Positions 1 through 7,679 of a stretch of DNA of 64,000 nucleotides are shown here, one piece after another. Every line of letters starts with the position of its first letter. Position 1 is the first letter of the stretch. The notes below the pieces were generated by a model. It did no database searches. It was not told the origin of the DNA and saw only the letters and a list, made by a program, of their open reading frames with translations. Made by a program: the position numbers and the translations under genes. Origin of the DNA: Billgrantia antri (GTDB taxonomy: Bacteria > Pseudomonadota > Gammaproteobacteria > Pseudomonadales > Halomonadaceae); NCBI RefSeq assembly GCF_019430905.1, contig NZ_JAHYCA010000002.1, positions 558,001 to 622,000 on the forward strand, read 5' to 3'.

Positions 1-16
1 CGGGCCTTGAGGCCCG
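1..16 (-). terminator. Hairpin downstream of the HiPIP gene (cut by window edge)
   Basis: CGGGCC-TTGA-GGCCCG forms a 6-bp GC stem with a 4-nt loop directly after the HiPIP stop codon on the minus strand. The expected T-run would lie outside the window, so termination is inferred. Confidence 0.5.
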
Positions 17-17
17 C

Positions 18-353
18 TCAGTCCGCGGTGACCCAGGACTGGCACCAGCCGCCGGATTCGACGCTGTTCTGCGGGAACAGTTGGCAACTCTCGTTGCGGC
101 GTTGGAAGAACATGCAGTTGTGGCAGGCTTCACCCTCCTCGTAGGCGGGGTGGTCGCTGGCTTGCTCGGCCACTTCGACATAGTTCAGCGCCTGGGCCTG
201 CTCGTCGCTGGGATCGAGCTTCGGCAGGCTCTGCGCAAAAGCCTGGCGCGACAGCACGCCGGCTCCCAGCGGCAGGGCGGCGATGGCCACCAGGCTTCGG
301 CGTAGGAAGGTACGTCGGCTATGTACAGCCTGAGGCCGGCTCTCTTTGGCCAT
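18..353 (-). CDS. High-potential iron-sulfur protein (HiPIP)
   Basis: A 111-residue periplasmic electron carrier. Residues 12-19 (SRRTFLRR) followed by a hydrophobic stretch and AFA at 38-40 form a twin-arginine signal peptide, as expected for a cofactor-loaded protein exported folded. The mature part has the four cluster ligands of the family at Cys77, Cys80, Cys90 and Cys104 (C-x2-C-x9-C-x13-C) and the conserved GGW before the last Cys. HiPIPs carry one [4Fe-4S] cluster cycling between 3+ and 2+. An AGGAGAG ribosome site precedes the ATG. It is divergent from a CopD-like gene and close to a caa3 oxidase operon, for which it is a plausible electron donor (inference). Confidence 0.93.
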   Translation of the reverse strand: MAKESRPQAVHSRRTFLRRSLVAIAALPLGAGVLSRQAFAQSLPKLDPSDEQAQALNYVEVAEQASDHPAYEEGEACHNCMFFQRRNESCQLFPQNSVESGGWCQSWVTAD

Positions 354-680
354 GGATTTCTCTCTCCTGCTTCGACACGGTCCAGACTTTCCGCTTCGGC
401 CCAGACTGGCGCCATGGTCGCTGCTTCACGCACCAACCGATCTATCTGACTCAGCGCAGGGTCCGAAGTTCTTTATACGTCAAGCAGGGAACACGTTTTC
501 TCTCGGGGGCGCAATTGCCAAGTGTATCGCACCGTAGCTGCCTGGTGTCGGGCGGTTTCAGAAGAATAGCGTAGGTAGCCGTGCGGCCTTGTAGAGGCAC
601 GCATCGCCGGGCGGTAAACCTGGCCCCGCTACCCTACATTGGTTAGGGTGGGTTCACACTGCTGCTGCAAGGATGCCGTG
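354..680. other. Divergent intergenic region between HiPIP and CopD-like gene
   Basis: About 327 bp without a convincing gene, expected to hold promoters for both flanking genes. A TTTATA stretch at 472-477 (TATAAA on the minus strand) and a TACATT at 635-640 (plus strand) are possible -10 elements, but neither has a good -35 at the right distance. I see no repeat or RNA gene here. Confidence 0.5.
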
Positions 681-1100
681 ATGCCGTGGATCAAGGTGCT
701 GCACATTGCCACGCTGCTGTGCTGGTGTGCGTCTCTGCTTTATTTGCCCGCCATGCTGCTGACGGGCGCCAAAGGACAGGAGGGGGCGTCTTTCGACGCC
801 CCCGTTCCGGTATTGCTGCGCTTTCTCTTCACTTACGTCGCCACCCCTTTCGCCTTGCTGGCGATCATGAGCGGCACGGCGCTGTTTCTCGTCGGGCAGA
901 TAACCGGCGGCTGGCTGGTGCTGAAGCTGATGGCAGTAAGCGGCATGGTGCTGTGCCATGTCCTGTGCGGCGCATTGATCGTACGCCTGGAGCAAGCGCA
1001 GCGCCGTTTTCTGGTGCCTGCCAGCGGGCTGCTCGCGATCGCCTCGGCAACGCTGATGCTCGCCGTCCTGGTGCTGGTGCTGAGCAAGCCGTTCGCTTGA
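681..1100 (+). CDS. CopD-like integral membrane protein
   Basis: A 139-residue protein with about four membrane-spanning segments. It starts MPWIKVLHIATLLCW: a His in the first helix followed by a small/aromatic face is typical of the CopD/HemJ-like membrane superfamily, whose members are linked to heme or copper handling. The start at 681 is chosen because AAGGA lies 7 bases upstream; an in-frame GTG at 639 would add a Cys-rich, non-hydrophobic leader. Its position beside a cytochrome oxidase operon fits a role in oxidase maturation or copper/heme supply, but no substrate can be read from the sequence. Confidence 0.7.
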   Translation: MPWIKVLHIATLLCWCASLLYLPAMLLTGAKGQEGASFDAPVPVLLRFLFTYVATPFALLAIMSGTALFLVGQITGGWLVLKLMAVSGMVLCHVLCGALIVRLEQAQRRFLVPASGLLAIASATLMLAVLVLVLSKPFA

Positions 1101-1145
1101 GGCATGACAAGGAGAGTCACGATGCCGAATCCTACTCAGTCTCTC

Positions 1146-1610
1146 TCACTTGTCGTCGATCTCGACGCCCACCGCCTTCTCGTAGACCAGCGTGCCCCCC
1201 AGGGCGCCGGTGAGGCCGACCAGGACAGCAGTGAGGAGGGACAGGGCGATGGCCCAGGGCAGCAGGTCGGTGGCCTCGAGGAAACGCCACAGCCAGTTGA
1301 GCGAGGCCAGCGACAGCATCATCACCGCCATGATGGCGTGACACCAGCCGAGCAGCTTGCGTCGGATCCGATGGATCGTGACCAGGTCGATCAGTCCCAC
1401 GGTGCTGGCAATCCAGCCGCTAAGTGCACCAACACCGGCCAGCCACAGGCCCGCCTGCGCCCAGAACACATCACCCGTATAGAGATAGGCAGCATCGCTG
1501 CCGACCAGCAGCAGCAGGCAGGCGACCGGGAAATGTACCAGGGTCGGGTGCATCGGGTGGCCGAAGATGGCAATGCGGCTATTGATGGTGCGGATCGGTT
1601 GGTCGGCCAT
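1146..1610 (-). CDS. DUF2231 family membrane protein
   Basis: A 154-residue protein starting MADQPIRTINSRIAIFGHPM. The GHPMHPTLVHFPVA segment at about residues 17-30 is the hallmark of DUF2231, followed by about four hydrophobic helices. The function of the family is not established; members often sit next to cytochrome oxidase or c-type cytochrome genes, as here. Its start codon at 1608-1610 lies at or inside the 5' end of coxB, which runs the opposite way, so the two genes have almost no room for separate promoters. Confidence 0.85.
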   Translation of the reverse strand: MADQPIRTINSRIAIFGHPMHPTLVHFPVACLLLLVGSDAAYLYTGDVFWAQAGLWLAGVGALSGWIASTVGLIDLVTIHRIRRKLLGWCHAIMAVMMLSLASLNWLWRFLEATDLLPWAIALSLLTAVLVGLTGALGGTLVYEKAVGVEIDDK

Positions 1611-2702
1611 GTTCGCGTCCTTTGCGATCGGTTCAGGGCTCTCACTGGCATTCAACGCCCTGGCCGGCATCGGGTCAACCGCCCGGGCCGGCTCCCTCGG
1701 TGGCCCCTGTGGCTGGCAGGCCTGCTGGCCGGCTGCGGCGGCGAGATGTCGATCCTGGACACTGCGGGGTCGGCCGCTCGCCAGCAGTTCTGGGTCTGGT
1801 GGGCCATGCTCGCCGTCGCCGTCGCCGTTTCTCTTGGCGTTTATGCGCTGTGGTTCTACACCTTTTGTCGCCGCGAGCCTGCGTCGCGTACGCCGCGCGA
1901 GGAGCGCCGCATCATGCTGCGCTGGGTGTTGGGTGGCGGCGTCGCGCTGCCGGTGGTCAGCATCGTTGCGCTGCTTGTGTTCGCCGCGCCCACCGGCCGT
2001 GGCATGCTGCCGTTCCCTGAGGGCGAGGCCGAGCGCATCGAGGTGATCGGCCACCAGTGGTGGTGGGAGGTGCGCTATCCCGGCGAGGGAGAGGAGCGTG
2101 AGGTGGTCACCGCCAATCGCCTGGTGATGCCGGCCGGCGAGCCCGTCGACTTCCACCTTACTAGCGACGACGTCATTCATGCCTTCTGGATACCGCGGCT
2201 GGGCGGCAAGCGCGACATGGTCCCCGGACGCGACAGCATCGTTCGCCTCGAGGCCGACTCGCCCGGCGTGTTTGGCGCGCAGTGCGCCGAGTATTGCGGT
2301 GCGCAGCATACCCACATGCTGCTCCACGTCGAAGCACTCGAGCGCGACGCCTTTGACGCCTGGCTCGCCGAGCGCCGCTCTTCGCCCGAGCTGCAGCCAG
2401 GGTTCGATCAGGCGCGGGAGGCCTTCGGCGAGCACTGTGCCGCCTGCCACACCGTCGCTGGCTTTCCCGACGAACTCGTCGTCGACGACCTGGAGCACGA
2501 CATTCGCGGACCCGACCTCAGCGACGTCGGCTCCCGTCCCTCGCTGGGCGCAGGCGTGTTGCCCATGGAAGAGGGCGCCATCGCCTACTGGCTGCAGCAC
2601 CATCAGACGCTCAAGCCCGGCAACCGGATGCCGCCCCATCACCACATCGATACCGAGACATTACACGAGATCGGTGCCTGGCTGGAGACGCTGGAACCAT
2701 GA
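1599..2702 (+). CDS. coxB: Cytochrome c oxidase subunit II with fused cytochrome c domain (caa3 type)
   Basis: Subunit II carries the CuA centre that accepts electrons. In this frame a lipobox (LLAGC, Cys at 1734-1736) is followed by two membrane helices, a cupredoxin domain with the CuA motif Cys-x3-Cys (2283 and 2295), then a C-terminal cytochrome c domain with CAACH at 2436-2450. The start is uncertain: no ATG precedes the lipobox in frame. TTG at 1599 is given here; ATT at 1650 with AGGG upstream, or CTG at 1707, are alternatives, and ATG 1746 would remove the lipobox. The open frame continues back to 1104, but that part is antisense to the DUF2231 gene. The stop overlaps the ctaD start (ATGA). 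Confidence 0.88.
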   Translation: MVGHVRVLCDRFRALTGIQRPGRHRVNRPGRLPRWPLWLAGLLAGCGGEMSILDTAGSAARQQFWVWWAMLAVAVAVSLGVYALWFYTFCRREPASRTPREERRIMLRWVLGGGVALPVVSIVALLVFAAPTGRGMLPFPEGEAERIEVIGHQWWWEVRYPGEGEEREVVTANRLVMPAGEPVDFHLTSDDVIHAFWIPRLGGKRDMVPGRDSIVRLEADSPGVFGAQCAEYCGAQHTHMLLHVEALERDAFDAWLAERRSSPELQPGFDQAREAFGEHCAACHTVAGFPDELVVDDLEHDIRGPDLSDVGSRPSLGAGVLPMEEGAIAYWLQHHQTLKPGNRMPPHHHIDTETLHEIGAWLETLEP

Positions 2703-5230
2703 GCGATGACAAGGATGTAACCCTGACTCCCGAAGTTCGTCGCCTGCACGAGGGCATGGCCGATGTCTGGGCCAACCCGCGCGGCCTGGCTGCCCTGACC
2801 GTGGTCAGCCATACCAGCGTCGGGCTGCGCTTCATGGTCACCGGGGCGATCTTCTTCCTGATCGGCGGACTGCTGGCAATGCTGATCCGCACCCAGCTCG
2901 CTTTCCCCGGCAACGATTTCATGTCGCACGAGATCTATAATCAGGTCTTCACCATGCACGGCACGGTGATGATGTTCCTGTTCGCCATTCCCATTCTCGA
3001 GGGGCTGGCGATCTACCTGATTCCCAAGATGATCGGCGCGCGTGACCTGGTCTGTCCGCGACTCTCAGCTTTCGGCTACTTCTGCTACCTGTTCGGCGGC
3101 ATCATCCTGGTATCGAGCCTGCTGTTCGAGATGGCCCCGTCCAGCGGCTGGTTCATGTACACCCCGCTGAGTAGCGGCGACTACTCACCCGGGCGTGGCT
3201 CGGACTTCTGGCTGCTTGGCATCACCTTCGTCGAGATCTCGGCGCTTTCCGCCGGGGTGGAGCTGGTGGTGTCGATCCTGCGTACGCGTACCGAAGGCAT
3301 GGCCCTGCACAAGATGCCGCTGTTCGCCTGGTACATCCTGGCCATGGCGCTGATGATCGTGGTCGGCTTTCCGCCGCTGATTCTCGGCAGTATCCTGCTC
3401 GAGCTGGAGCGTGCCGCCGGCATGCCGTTCTTCGACGTGGCCGGCGGCGGCGACCCGGTGCTGTGGGCGCACCTGTTCTGGCTGTTCGGCCATCCCGAGG
3501 TCTACATCATCTTCCTGCCGGGGGCGGGCATCGTCTCTACCCTGATCCCGGTCTTCGCCCGGCGCCCCATCGTCGGCTACGGCTGGGTAGTGGCGGCGAT
3601 CGTCATCATGGGCTTCGTCAGCTTCGGTCTGTGGGTGCACCACATGTTCACCCTGGGCATCCCGCAGCTGGCGCTGGCGTTCTTCTCGGCAGCGAGCATG
3701 CTGGTGGCGATTCCCACCGGCATTCAGATCTTCGTCTGGCTCGCGACGCTGTGGCTGGGGCGACCGGTCATGTCGCTGCCGATGCTGTGGGTCGCGGGGT
3801 TCCTGGTGATCTTCGTGCTGGGTGGGCTGACCGGGGTGATGCTGGCGCTGGTGCCGTTCAACTGGCAGGTCCACGACACGCATTTCGTGGTGGCGCACAT
3901 GCACTACGTGCTGGTGGGCGGCATGCTGTTTCCGCTGATCGCCGGGCTCTACTACTGGCTGCCGTTGATCTCGGGACGGATGCCCTCCGAGCAACTGGGC
4001 AGGTGGAGCTTCTGGCTGCTCTTCCTCGGCTTCAATACCACCTTCCTGGTCATGCACTGGACGGGGCTGCTGGGCATGCGTCGACGCGTGTATACCTACG
4101 ACTCGGCAATGGGCTGGGACATCTACAACCTGATCTCGTCCGTCGGCGGGTTCACGATGTCCGCCGGCGTGGCGCTGCTGATTCTCGATGTCGCGCTGCA
4201 CTTCCGCTTTGGCAGGAGGGCGCCGCAGAACCCCTGGAATGCCGGTGGTCTGGAGTGGGCCATGCCCAAGCCGCCGACGCCCTACAACTTCGTCAGCCTG
4301 CCGCGGCTCGAGACGCGCCACCCTCTATGGGAGGTTCCCGAGCTGCCGCGCACCATTACCGAGGGCCGCCATGGACTCAACACCATCGACCACGGGCGTC
4401 GCGAAACCTGGGGCAGCGACCCCTTGACCGGCAAGCCGCGCGAAGTCGTTCATTTGCCCACCAACTCCTGGTGGCCCTTCTTAGCCGCTCTGACCCTGGC
4501 GGTGGTATGCATCAGTCTGCTGATCAAGATCTACCTGCTGGCCGCGGTGGCGACGCTGGTGGCCGCCGTGCTCCTGCTACGCTGGTCGTGGGAGAACGGC
4601 GCTCATCCCAAGGCGGCACCGGACGCCACGGTGGCGCCCGGCCAACCGCCGCTGCATTCGCGCACCCTGAACGGGCCCGGGGTATGGTGCATGTCGGTCT
4701 CGCATCTGGCCAACGGCTCGTTCTACCTCTCGCTGCTGTTCGGCTGGTTCTACCTGTGGACCGTGGCGCCCGAGTGGCAGATGCCGGCATCTTCGCCGCT
4801 CTCTCTGCCGCTGCTGGCGGGGGCGGGTCTCGTGCTGACGCTGGGGGCCGCGTGGCTGGCCAGGCTGGTGCGACGCCTGCAGCGCGGCAGCGACGCCGGG
4901 CTCGGCGGCGGCATGTACCTGACGGCTGGGCTTGGCGCGCTGCAAGCGATGCTGCTTGGCGTGGCGATCTGGCAGGCACCGCTGGCACCCAGCGAAACCG
5001 CCCACGACGCCACGCTGCTGGTGGCTTTGATCTACGTCCTGATTCATGCGCTGCTGGGAGCCGTGCTATGTCTGCTGCAGGGACTGCGGGTGGGGTATGG
5101 CTACGTGGGGGCCGAGGCGCCCATGGAACCCGTGGTAGTGCTGCGCCTGTGGTCCTACAACCTGGTCGTCTACTGGTCCCTGTTCGCTGCCATCTGGCTG
5201 CTGCCGGTACTGCTGGGAGGGACATCATGA
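2699..5230 (+). CDS. ctaD: Cytochrome c oxidase subunit I fused to a subunit III domain
   Basis: An 843-residue catalytic subunit of a heme-copper oxidase, which reduces O2 to water and pumps protons. The subunit I part holds the CuB ligand and cross-linked Tyr (HPEVY, His265 and Tyr269), the CuB His pair at 314-315, and the HDTHFVVAHMH heme/metal region near 393-403. After a linker around residues 540-590, a second set of hydrophobic helices (from WWPFLAALTL) resembles subunit III. A separate coxC is absent, so the fusion probably supplies it. The gene overlaps coxB and the next small gene by ATGA, indicating a tightly coupled operon. Confidence 0.95.
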   Translation: MSDDKDVTLTPEVRRLHEGMADVWANPRGLAALTVVSHTSVGLRFMVTGAIFFLIGGLLAMLIRTQLAFPGNDFMSHEIYNQVFTMHGTVMMFLFAIPILEGLAIYLIPKMIGARDLVCPRLSAFGYFCYLFGGIILVSSLLFEMAPSSGWFMYTPLSSGDYSPGRGSDFWLLGITFVEISALSAGVELVVSILRTRTEGMALHKMPLFAWYILAMALMIVVGFPPLILGSILLELERAAGMPFFDVAGGGDPVLWAHLFWLFGHPEVYIIFLPGAGIVSTLIPVFARRPIVGYGWVVAAIVIMGFVSFGLWVHHMFTLGIPQLALAFFSAASMLVAIPTGIQIFVWLATLWLGRPVMSLPMLWVAGFLVIFVLGGLTGVMLALVPFNWQVHDTHFVVAHMHYVLVGGMLFPLIAGLYYWLPLISGRMPSEQLGRWSFWLLFLGFNTTFLVMHWTGLLGMRRRVYTYDSAMGWDIYNLISSVGGFTMSAGVALLILDVALHFRFGRRAPQNPWNAGGLEWAMPKPPTPYNFVSLPRLETRHPLWEVPELPRTITEGRHGLNTIDHGRRETWGSDPLTGKPREVVHLPTNSWWPFLAALTLAVVCISLLIKIYLLAAVATLVAAVLLLRWSWENGAHPKAAPDATVAPGQPPLHSRTLNGPGVWCMSVSHLANGSFYLSLLFGWFYLWTVAPEWQMPASSPLSLPLLAGAGLVLTLGAAWLARLVRRLQRGSDAGLGGGMYLTAGLGALQAMLLGVAIWQAPLAPSETAHDATLLVALIYVLIHALLGAVLCLLQGLRVGYGYVGAEAPMEPVVVLRLWSYNLVVYWSLFAAIWLLPVLLGGTS

Positions 5231-5577
5231 AGCGCCTGCTGAGACTGACGCATCCCATTCACCTGGTCAGCGGCGTCACCCTCTGGGGCATCTGGTTCGT
5301 GGCGATCTATGCCGGTCTCTCGGTGGCCTGCTCGGTGGCGCCGCCCGACCCCGAACGTGACATGCTGACCGGCATCAATATCGGGGTGGGACTGGCCACG
5401 CTCTTCACCGTGTTGCTGCTGCTGTGGTTGGCCTGGGCCAGCGTAGTGGCAGGGCGAAGGGCGGAGCCCCGGCGTGAGCGCTTCTTCGCCTACGTCTCGG
5501 CGGGGATTTTCCTGTTCTCGGCGGGCGGCACCCTGTTCGTGGGCTATCCGATCGTATTCCTGCCCCCCTGTCTCTGA
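5227..5577 (+). CDS. Small membrane protein of the caa3 oxidase operon
   Basis: A 116-residue protein with about three hydrophobic segments (near residues 18-35, 45-70 and 85-110) and a basic N-terminus (MKRLLRLTHP). Its ATG overlaps the ctaD stop, so it is cotranslated with the oxidase. I do not recognise a named family. By position it could be an accessory or stabilising subunit, comparable to the small subunit IV-like proteins of other oxidases, but there is no motif to prove this. Confidence 0.75.
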   Translation: MKRLLRLTHPIHLVSGVTLWGIWFVAIYAGLSVACSVAPPDPERDMLTGINIGVGLATLFTVLLLLWLAWASVVAGRRAEPRRERFFAYVSAGIFLFSAGGTLFVGYPIVFLPPCL

Positions 5578-5585
5578 GGGGGCGA

Positions 5586-5614
5586 TTCAGCCGCCGCGGC
5601 CGGCCTGCTATACT
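5586..5614 (+). promoter_or_regulatory. Candidate sigma-70 promoter for the Lrp-like gene
   Basis: TTCAGC at 5586-5591 and TATACT at 5609-5614 are separated by 17 bp. The -10 is strong and the -35 weak. It lies about 65 bases before the start of the Lrp-type gene. Confidence 0.5.
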
Positions 5615-5679
5615 CGCGCCAGGTCGCGGCGATGTCTGCCGCGGTGGAGCCCGACGGGGACAAGACAAGGGAGAGCCCG

Positions 5680-5955
5680 ATGCAGAATGCCGTGATCCTG
5701 ATCAATACCGACAAGGGCCAGGTCAAGGCGGTGGCCGAGCGGCTCGCCGACGTCGAAGGAATCAGCGAGGTCTACTCCACCTGTGGCCGCTACGACCTGG
5801 TGGCGATCGCTCGCACACCGGATTTCGAGAGCCTGGCCGAATTGGTGACCGAACGCCTCAATGCCGTTGAAGGCATACGCGATACCGAAACCCTCAATGC
5901 CATGCAGGTGCACTCCCGGCACGACCTCGAGACCATGTTCTCTCTGGGCTGGTAG
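5680..5955 (+). CDS. Stand-alone Lrp/AsnC ligand-binding (RAM) domain protein
   Basis: A 91-residue protein consisting only of the alpha/beta RAM domain found at the C-terminus of Lrp/AsnC regulators; there is no helix-turn-helix. Typical features are the opening hydrophobic beta strand (MQNAVILINTD), VEGISEVYSTCGRYDLVA in the middle and the RDTETLNAM segment. Such single-domain proteins form oligomers that bind amino acids and may modulate full-length Lrp proteins. The start at 5680 is supported by AAGGGAG at 5667-5673. It is separated from the oxidase operon by its own candidate promoter. Confidence 0.85.
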   Translation: MQNAVILINTDKGQVKAVAERLADVEGISEVYSTCGRYDLVAIARTPDFESLAELVTERLNAVEGIRDTETLNAMQVHSRHDLETMFSLGW

Positions 5956-6032
5956 CCGGCGCACTCCCTCCGCGACCGTTATTCAATGCCGGCGCTTCCG
6001 GGCGCCGGCGGTGGCACCCTCTGGACCGATCC

Positions 6033-6917
6033 ATGGCTCTTGCACGTTCTCGCAGCAGGCGGCGTCGCTCGCCGCTGTCACGCTGGCGCTCCCGCACCCG
6101 GCAGTTCGTCATCACGCTTGCTTTCGTCGTGGTCGGAAGTGGCCTGTGGTACACCCAGGAGCAGGAGTACCGCGACCAGCTGAGCTGGATGGGCGTGCCC
6201 ACTTGGCAGGATCCGATGCCGTTGAGCGTGCACCGCGTGCTGCGCAACGACGGCTTTCTTGTGGGCTGGTCCGATGTGCGCGTCAATCCGCTGTGGGTCA
6301 GCTACCTGCTGCATGAAGTAGAGGATCCTCGCGCCGGGCCGCGCCCCGATTTTCGCCGGGACTGGCGCACCCTGTGGCCGATAAGTGCCGATAGCTATTT
6401 CGACAGCGGCTACGACCGCGGCCACTTGGCGCCCAACTATGCCGTTGCCACGGTGCATGGTGCCCGTGCCCAGCAGCAGTCGTTCCTGATGAGCAACATC
6501 TCGCCCCAGCGGCCCAATCTCAATCGCCGGCTCTGGCAGCGCCTGGAGGAGGTGGTGATCGATCACTTCGTGCCGCGCTTCGGGGTGGTACAGGTGATCA
6601 CCGGTCCGGTCTTCCCCGAGCGCTTCCTCGACAACGTTACCCACCGGGTGGGGCTGGTCGAGGTTCCCGAAGCCTTCTTCAAGATCGTCGTGGTGCCGGC
6701 CGAGACGCCCAGGGCGCTGGCCTTCATCATGCCGCAGGAGGTACGCGGCGACGAGCCGTTGGACGACTACCTGGTGAGTATCGACGAGGTGGAGGCGCGT
6801 ACCGGGCTGAACTTCTTCCCGCGCCTGCCCGAGGTGGTGGCCGAGGTGCTGGAAGGGGAAGTCGTGACCGAGGGATGGGCGCTCGACGAGGTTGCGCGCC
6901 TTCCTTCTCGTTATTGA
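6033..6917 (+). CDS. Membrane-anchored DNA/RNA non-specific endonuclease
   Basis: A 294-residue member of the beta-beta-alpha-metal (NUC1/EndA-like) nuclease family. An Arg-rich N-terminus is followed by one hydrophobic segment at about residues 24-40, so the enzyme is probably anchored facing the periplasm or secreted. The catalytic signature DRGHLAPNYA starts at Asp128 with the general-base His131; the NISPQ and NLNRRLWQRLE region near 160-180 provides the metal-binding Asn and family helix. Members cleave single- and double-stranded nucleic acids with Mg2+. No ribosome-binding site is evident before 6033. It could serve nucleic-acid scavenging; no immunity partner is visible. Confidence 0.88.
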   Translation: MALARSRSRRRRSPLSRWRSRTRQFVITLAFVVVGSGLWYTQEQEYRDQLSWMGVPTWQDPMPLSVHRVLRNDGFLVGWSDVRVNPLWVSYLLHEVEDPRAGPRPDFRRDWRTLWPISADSYFDSGYDRGHLAPNYAVATVHGARAQQQSFLMSNISPQRPNLNRRLWQRLEEVVIDHFVPRFGVVQVITGPVFPERFLDNVTHRVGLVEVPEAFFKIVVVPAETPRALAFIMPQEVRGDEPLDDYLVSIDEVEARTGLNFFPRLPEVVAEVLEGEVVTEGWALDEVARLPSRY

Positions 6918-6945
6918 AGTCGCTGCGCGAGCGAAGCACAGGCAC

Positions 6946-6970
6946 AAAAAAACCGCGATTGGTCGCGGTT
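6946..6970 (-). terminator. Rho-independent terminator of the tRNA-Leu cluster
   Basis: Read on the minus strand, an 8-bp stem AACCGCGA/TCGCGGTT with a 4-nt loop ends in a run of seven T residues (A-tract 6946-6952 on the plus strand). It lies just downstream of the last tRNA in the transcription direction. Confidence 0.85.
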
Positions 6971-7040
6971 CCTTAAATTAATTCGTTGGTTTGCTCTGGA
7001 AATGCTCAGCTTGCATGACGCGATTCGCTCGAAAGAGCGG

Positions 7041-7127
7041 TGGTGCCCAGGAGAGGACTTGAACCTCCACATCCGTAAGGATACTAGCACCTGAAGCTAG
7101 CGCGTCTACCAATTCCGCCACCTGGGC
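7041..7127 (-). tRNA. tRNA-Leu (anticodon CAG), copy 3 in transcription order
   Basis: An 87-nt class II tRNA with encoded CCA. The acceptor GCCCAGG pairs with CCTGGGC, the anticodon loop TTCAGGT gives anticodon CAG for CUG codons, and the T-arm GGTTCAAGTCC is standard. Its variable arm differs from the other copies by a paired change (ATCC/GGAT instead of GTCC/GGAC). Confidence 0.97.
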
Positions 7128-7172
7128 GCATCATGCCGTTGTCGTTATCGCCGTGTGTTCGCGTGCCTGGGA

Positions 7173-7259
7173 TGGTGCCCAGGAGAGGACTTGAACCTCC
7201 ACGTCCGTAAGGACACTAGCACCTGAAGCTAGCGCGTCTACCAATTCCGCCACCTGGGC
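7173..7259 (-). tRNA. tRNA-Leu (anticodon CAG), copy 2
   Basis: An 87-nt tRNA-Leu with encoded CCA and anticodon CAG. The variable arm is GTCC/GGAC and the acceptor stem is GCCCAGG/CCTGGGC. It is separated from its neighbours by 45-66 bp spacers, consistent with one processed tricistronic precursor. Confidence 0.97.
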
Positions 7260-7325
7260 GAACACGAGCGATTCGAGCTGACAAAGAGCAGGGGCCTGAC
7301 CCGACCAACGCTTCGCAGGAAGCGA

Positions 7326-7412
7326 TGGTGCCCAGAAGAGGACTTGAACCTCCACGTCCGTAAGGACACTAGCACCTGAAGCTAGCGCGTCTACCAATTC
7401 CGCCATCTGGGC
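7326..7412 (-). tRNA. tRNA-Leu (anticodon CAG), copy 1 (promoter-proximal)
   Basis: An 87-nt tRNA-Leu with encoded CCA and anticodon CAG. Its acceptor stem has a compensated change: GCCCAGA pairs with TCTGGGC, replacing a G-C pair by A-T at the last acceptor pair compared with the other two copies. Confidence 0.97.
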
Positions 7413-7423
7413 AGGCGACGCGT

Positions 7424-7451
7424 ATCTTACCCAAATTGTGGCCCAATGCAA
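7424..7451 (-). promoter_or_regulatory. Promoter of the tRNA-Leu cluster
   Basis: On the minus strand TTGCAT (7446-7451) and TAAGAT (7424-7429) are spaced by 16 bp and followed by the GC-rich discriminator ACGCGTCGCC. A GC-rich discriminator is characteristic of stable-RNA promoters under ppGpp (stringent) control. Confidence 0.7.
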
Positions 7452-7548
7452 GAGCGCCCACCGAAATTTCACCTCGCCGTCGGCGTGAAAAAGACGCAAG
7501 GCTCTGCGCGATCTCGCCAGGGTCTTTCCTCTGATCGTGCCGTCATGG

Positions 7549-7577
7549 TTGGGCCGAACCGGCACCGGCGCTATACT
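7549..7577 (+). promoter_or_regulatory. Promoter of rnr-rlmB
   Basis: TTGGGC (7549-7554) and TATACT (7572-7577) are separated by exactly 17 bp, about 100 bp before the rnr start. Confidence 0.7.
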
Positions 7578-7679
7578 GCGGGGCATGACAAACGACTCCA
7601 TTAGCAACACCCTACGCACGCGGCCTCTTTTCCGCGCCCTTCCCCGAACGCTGCTCCCGTTGCCTAGGATGCCCCACGC

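Noticed and set aside
1104..1598. Long open frame upstream of coxB on the plus strand
   Set aside because: It is antisense to the DUF2231 gene, is rich in Gln, Arg and Asp with no recognisable domain, and is a G+C-rich shadow frame.
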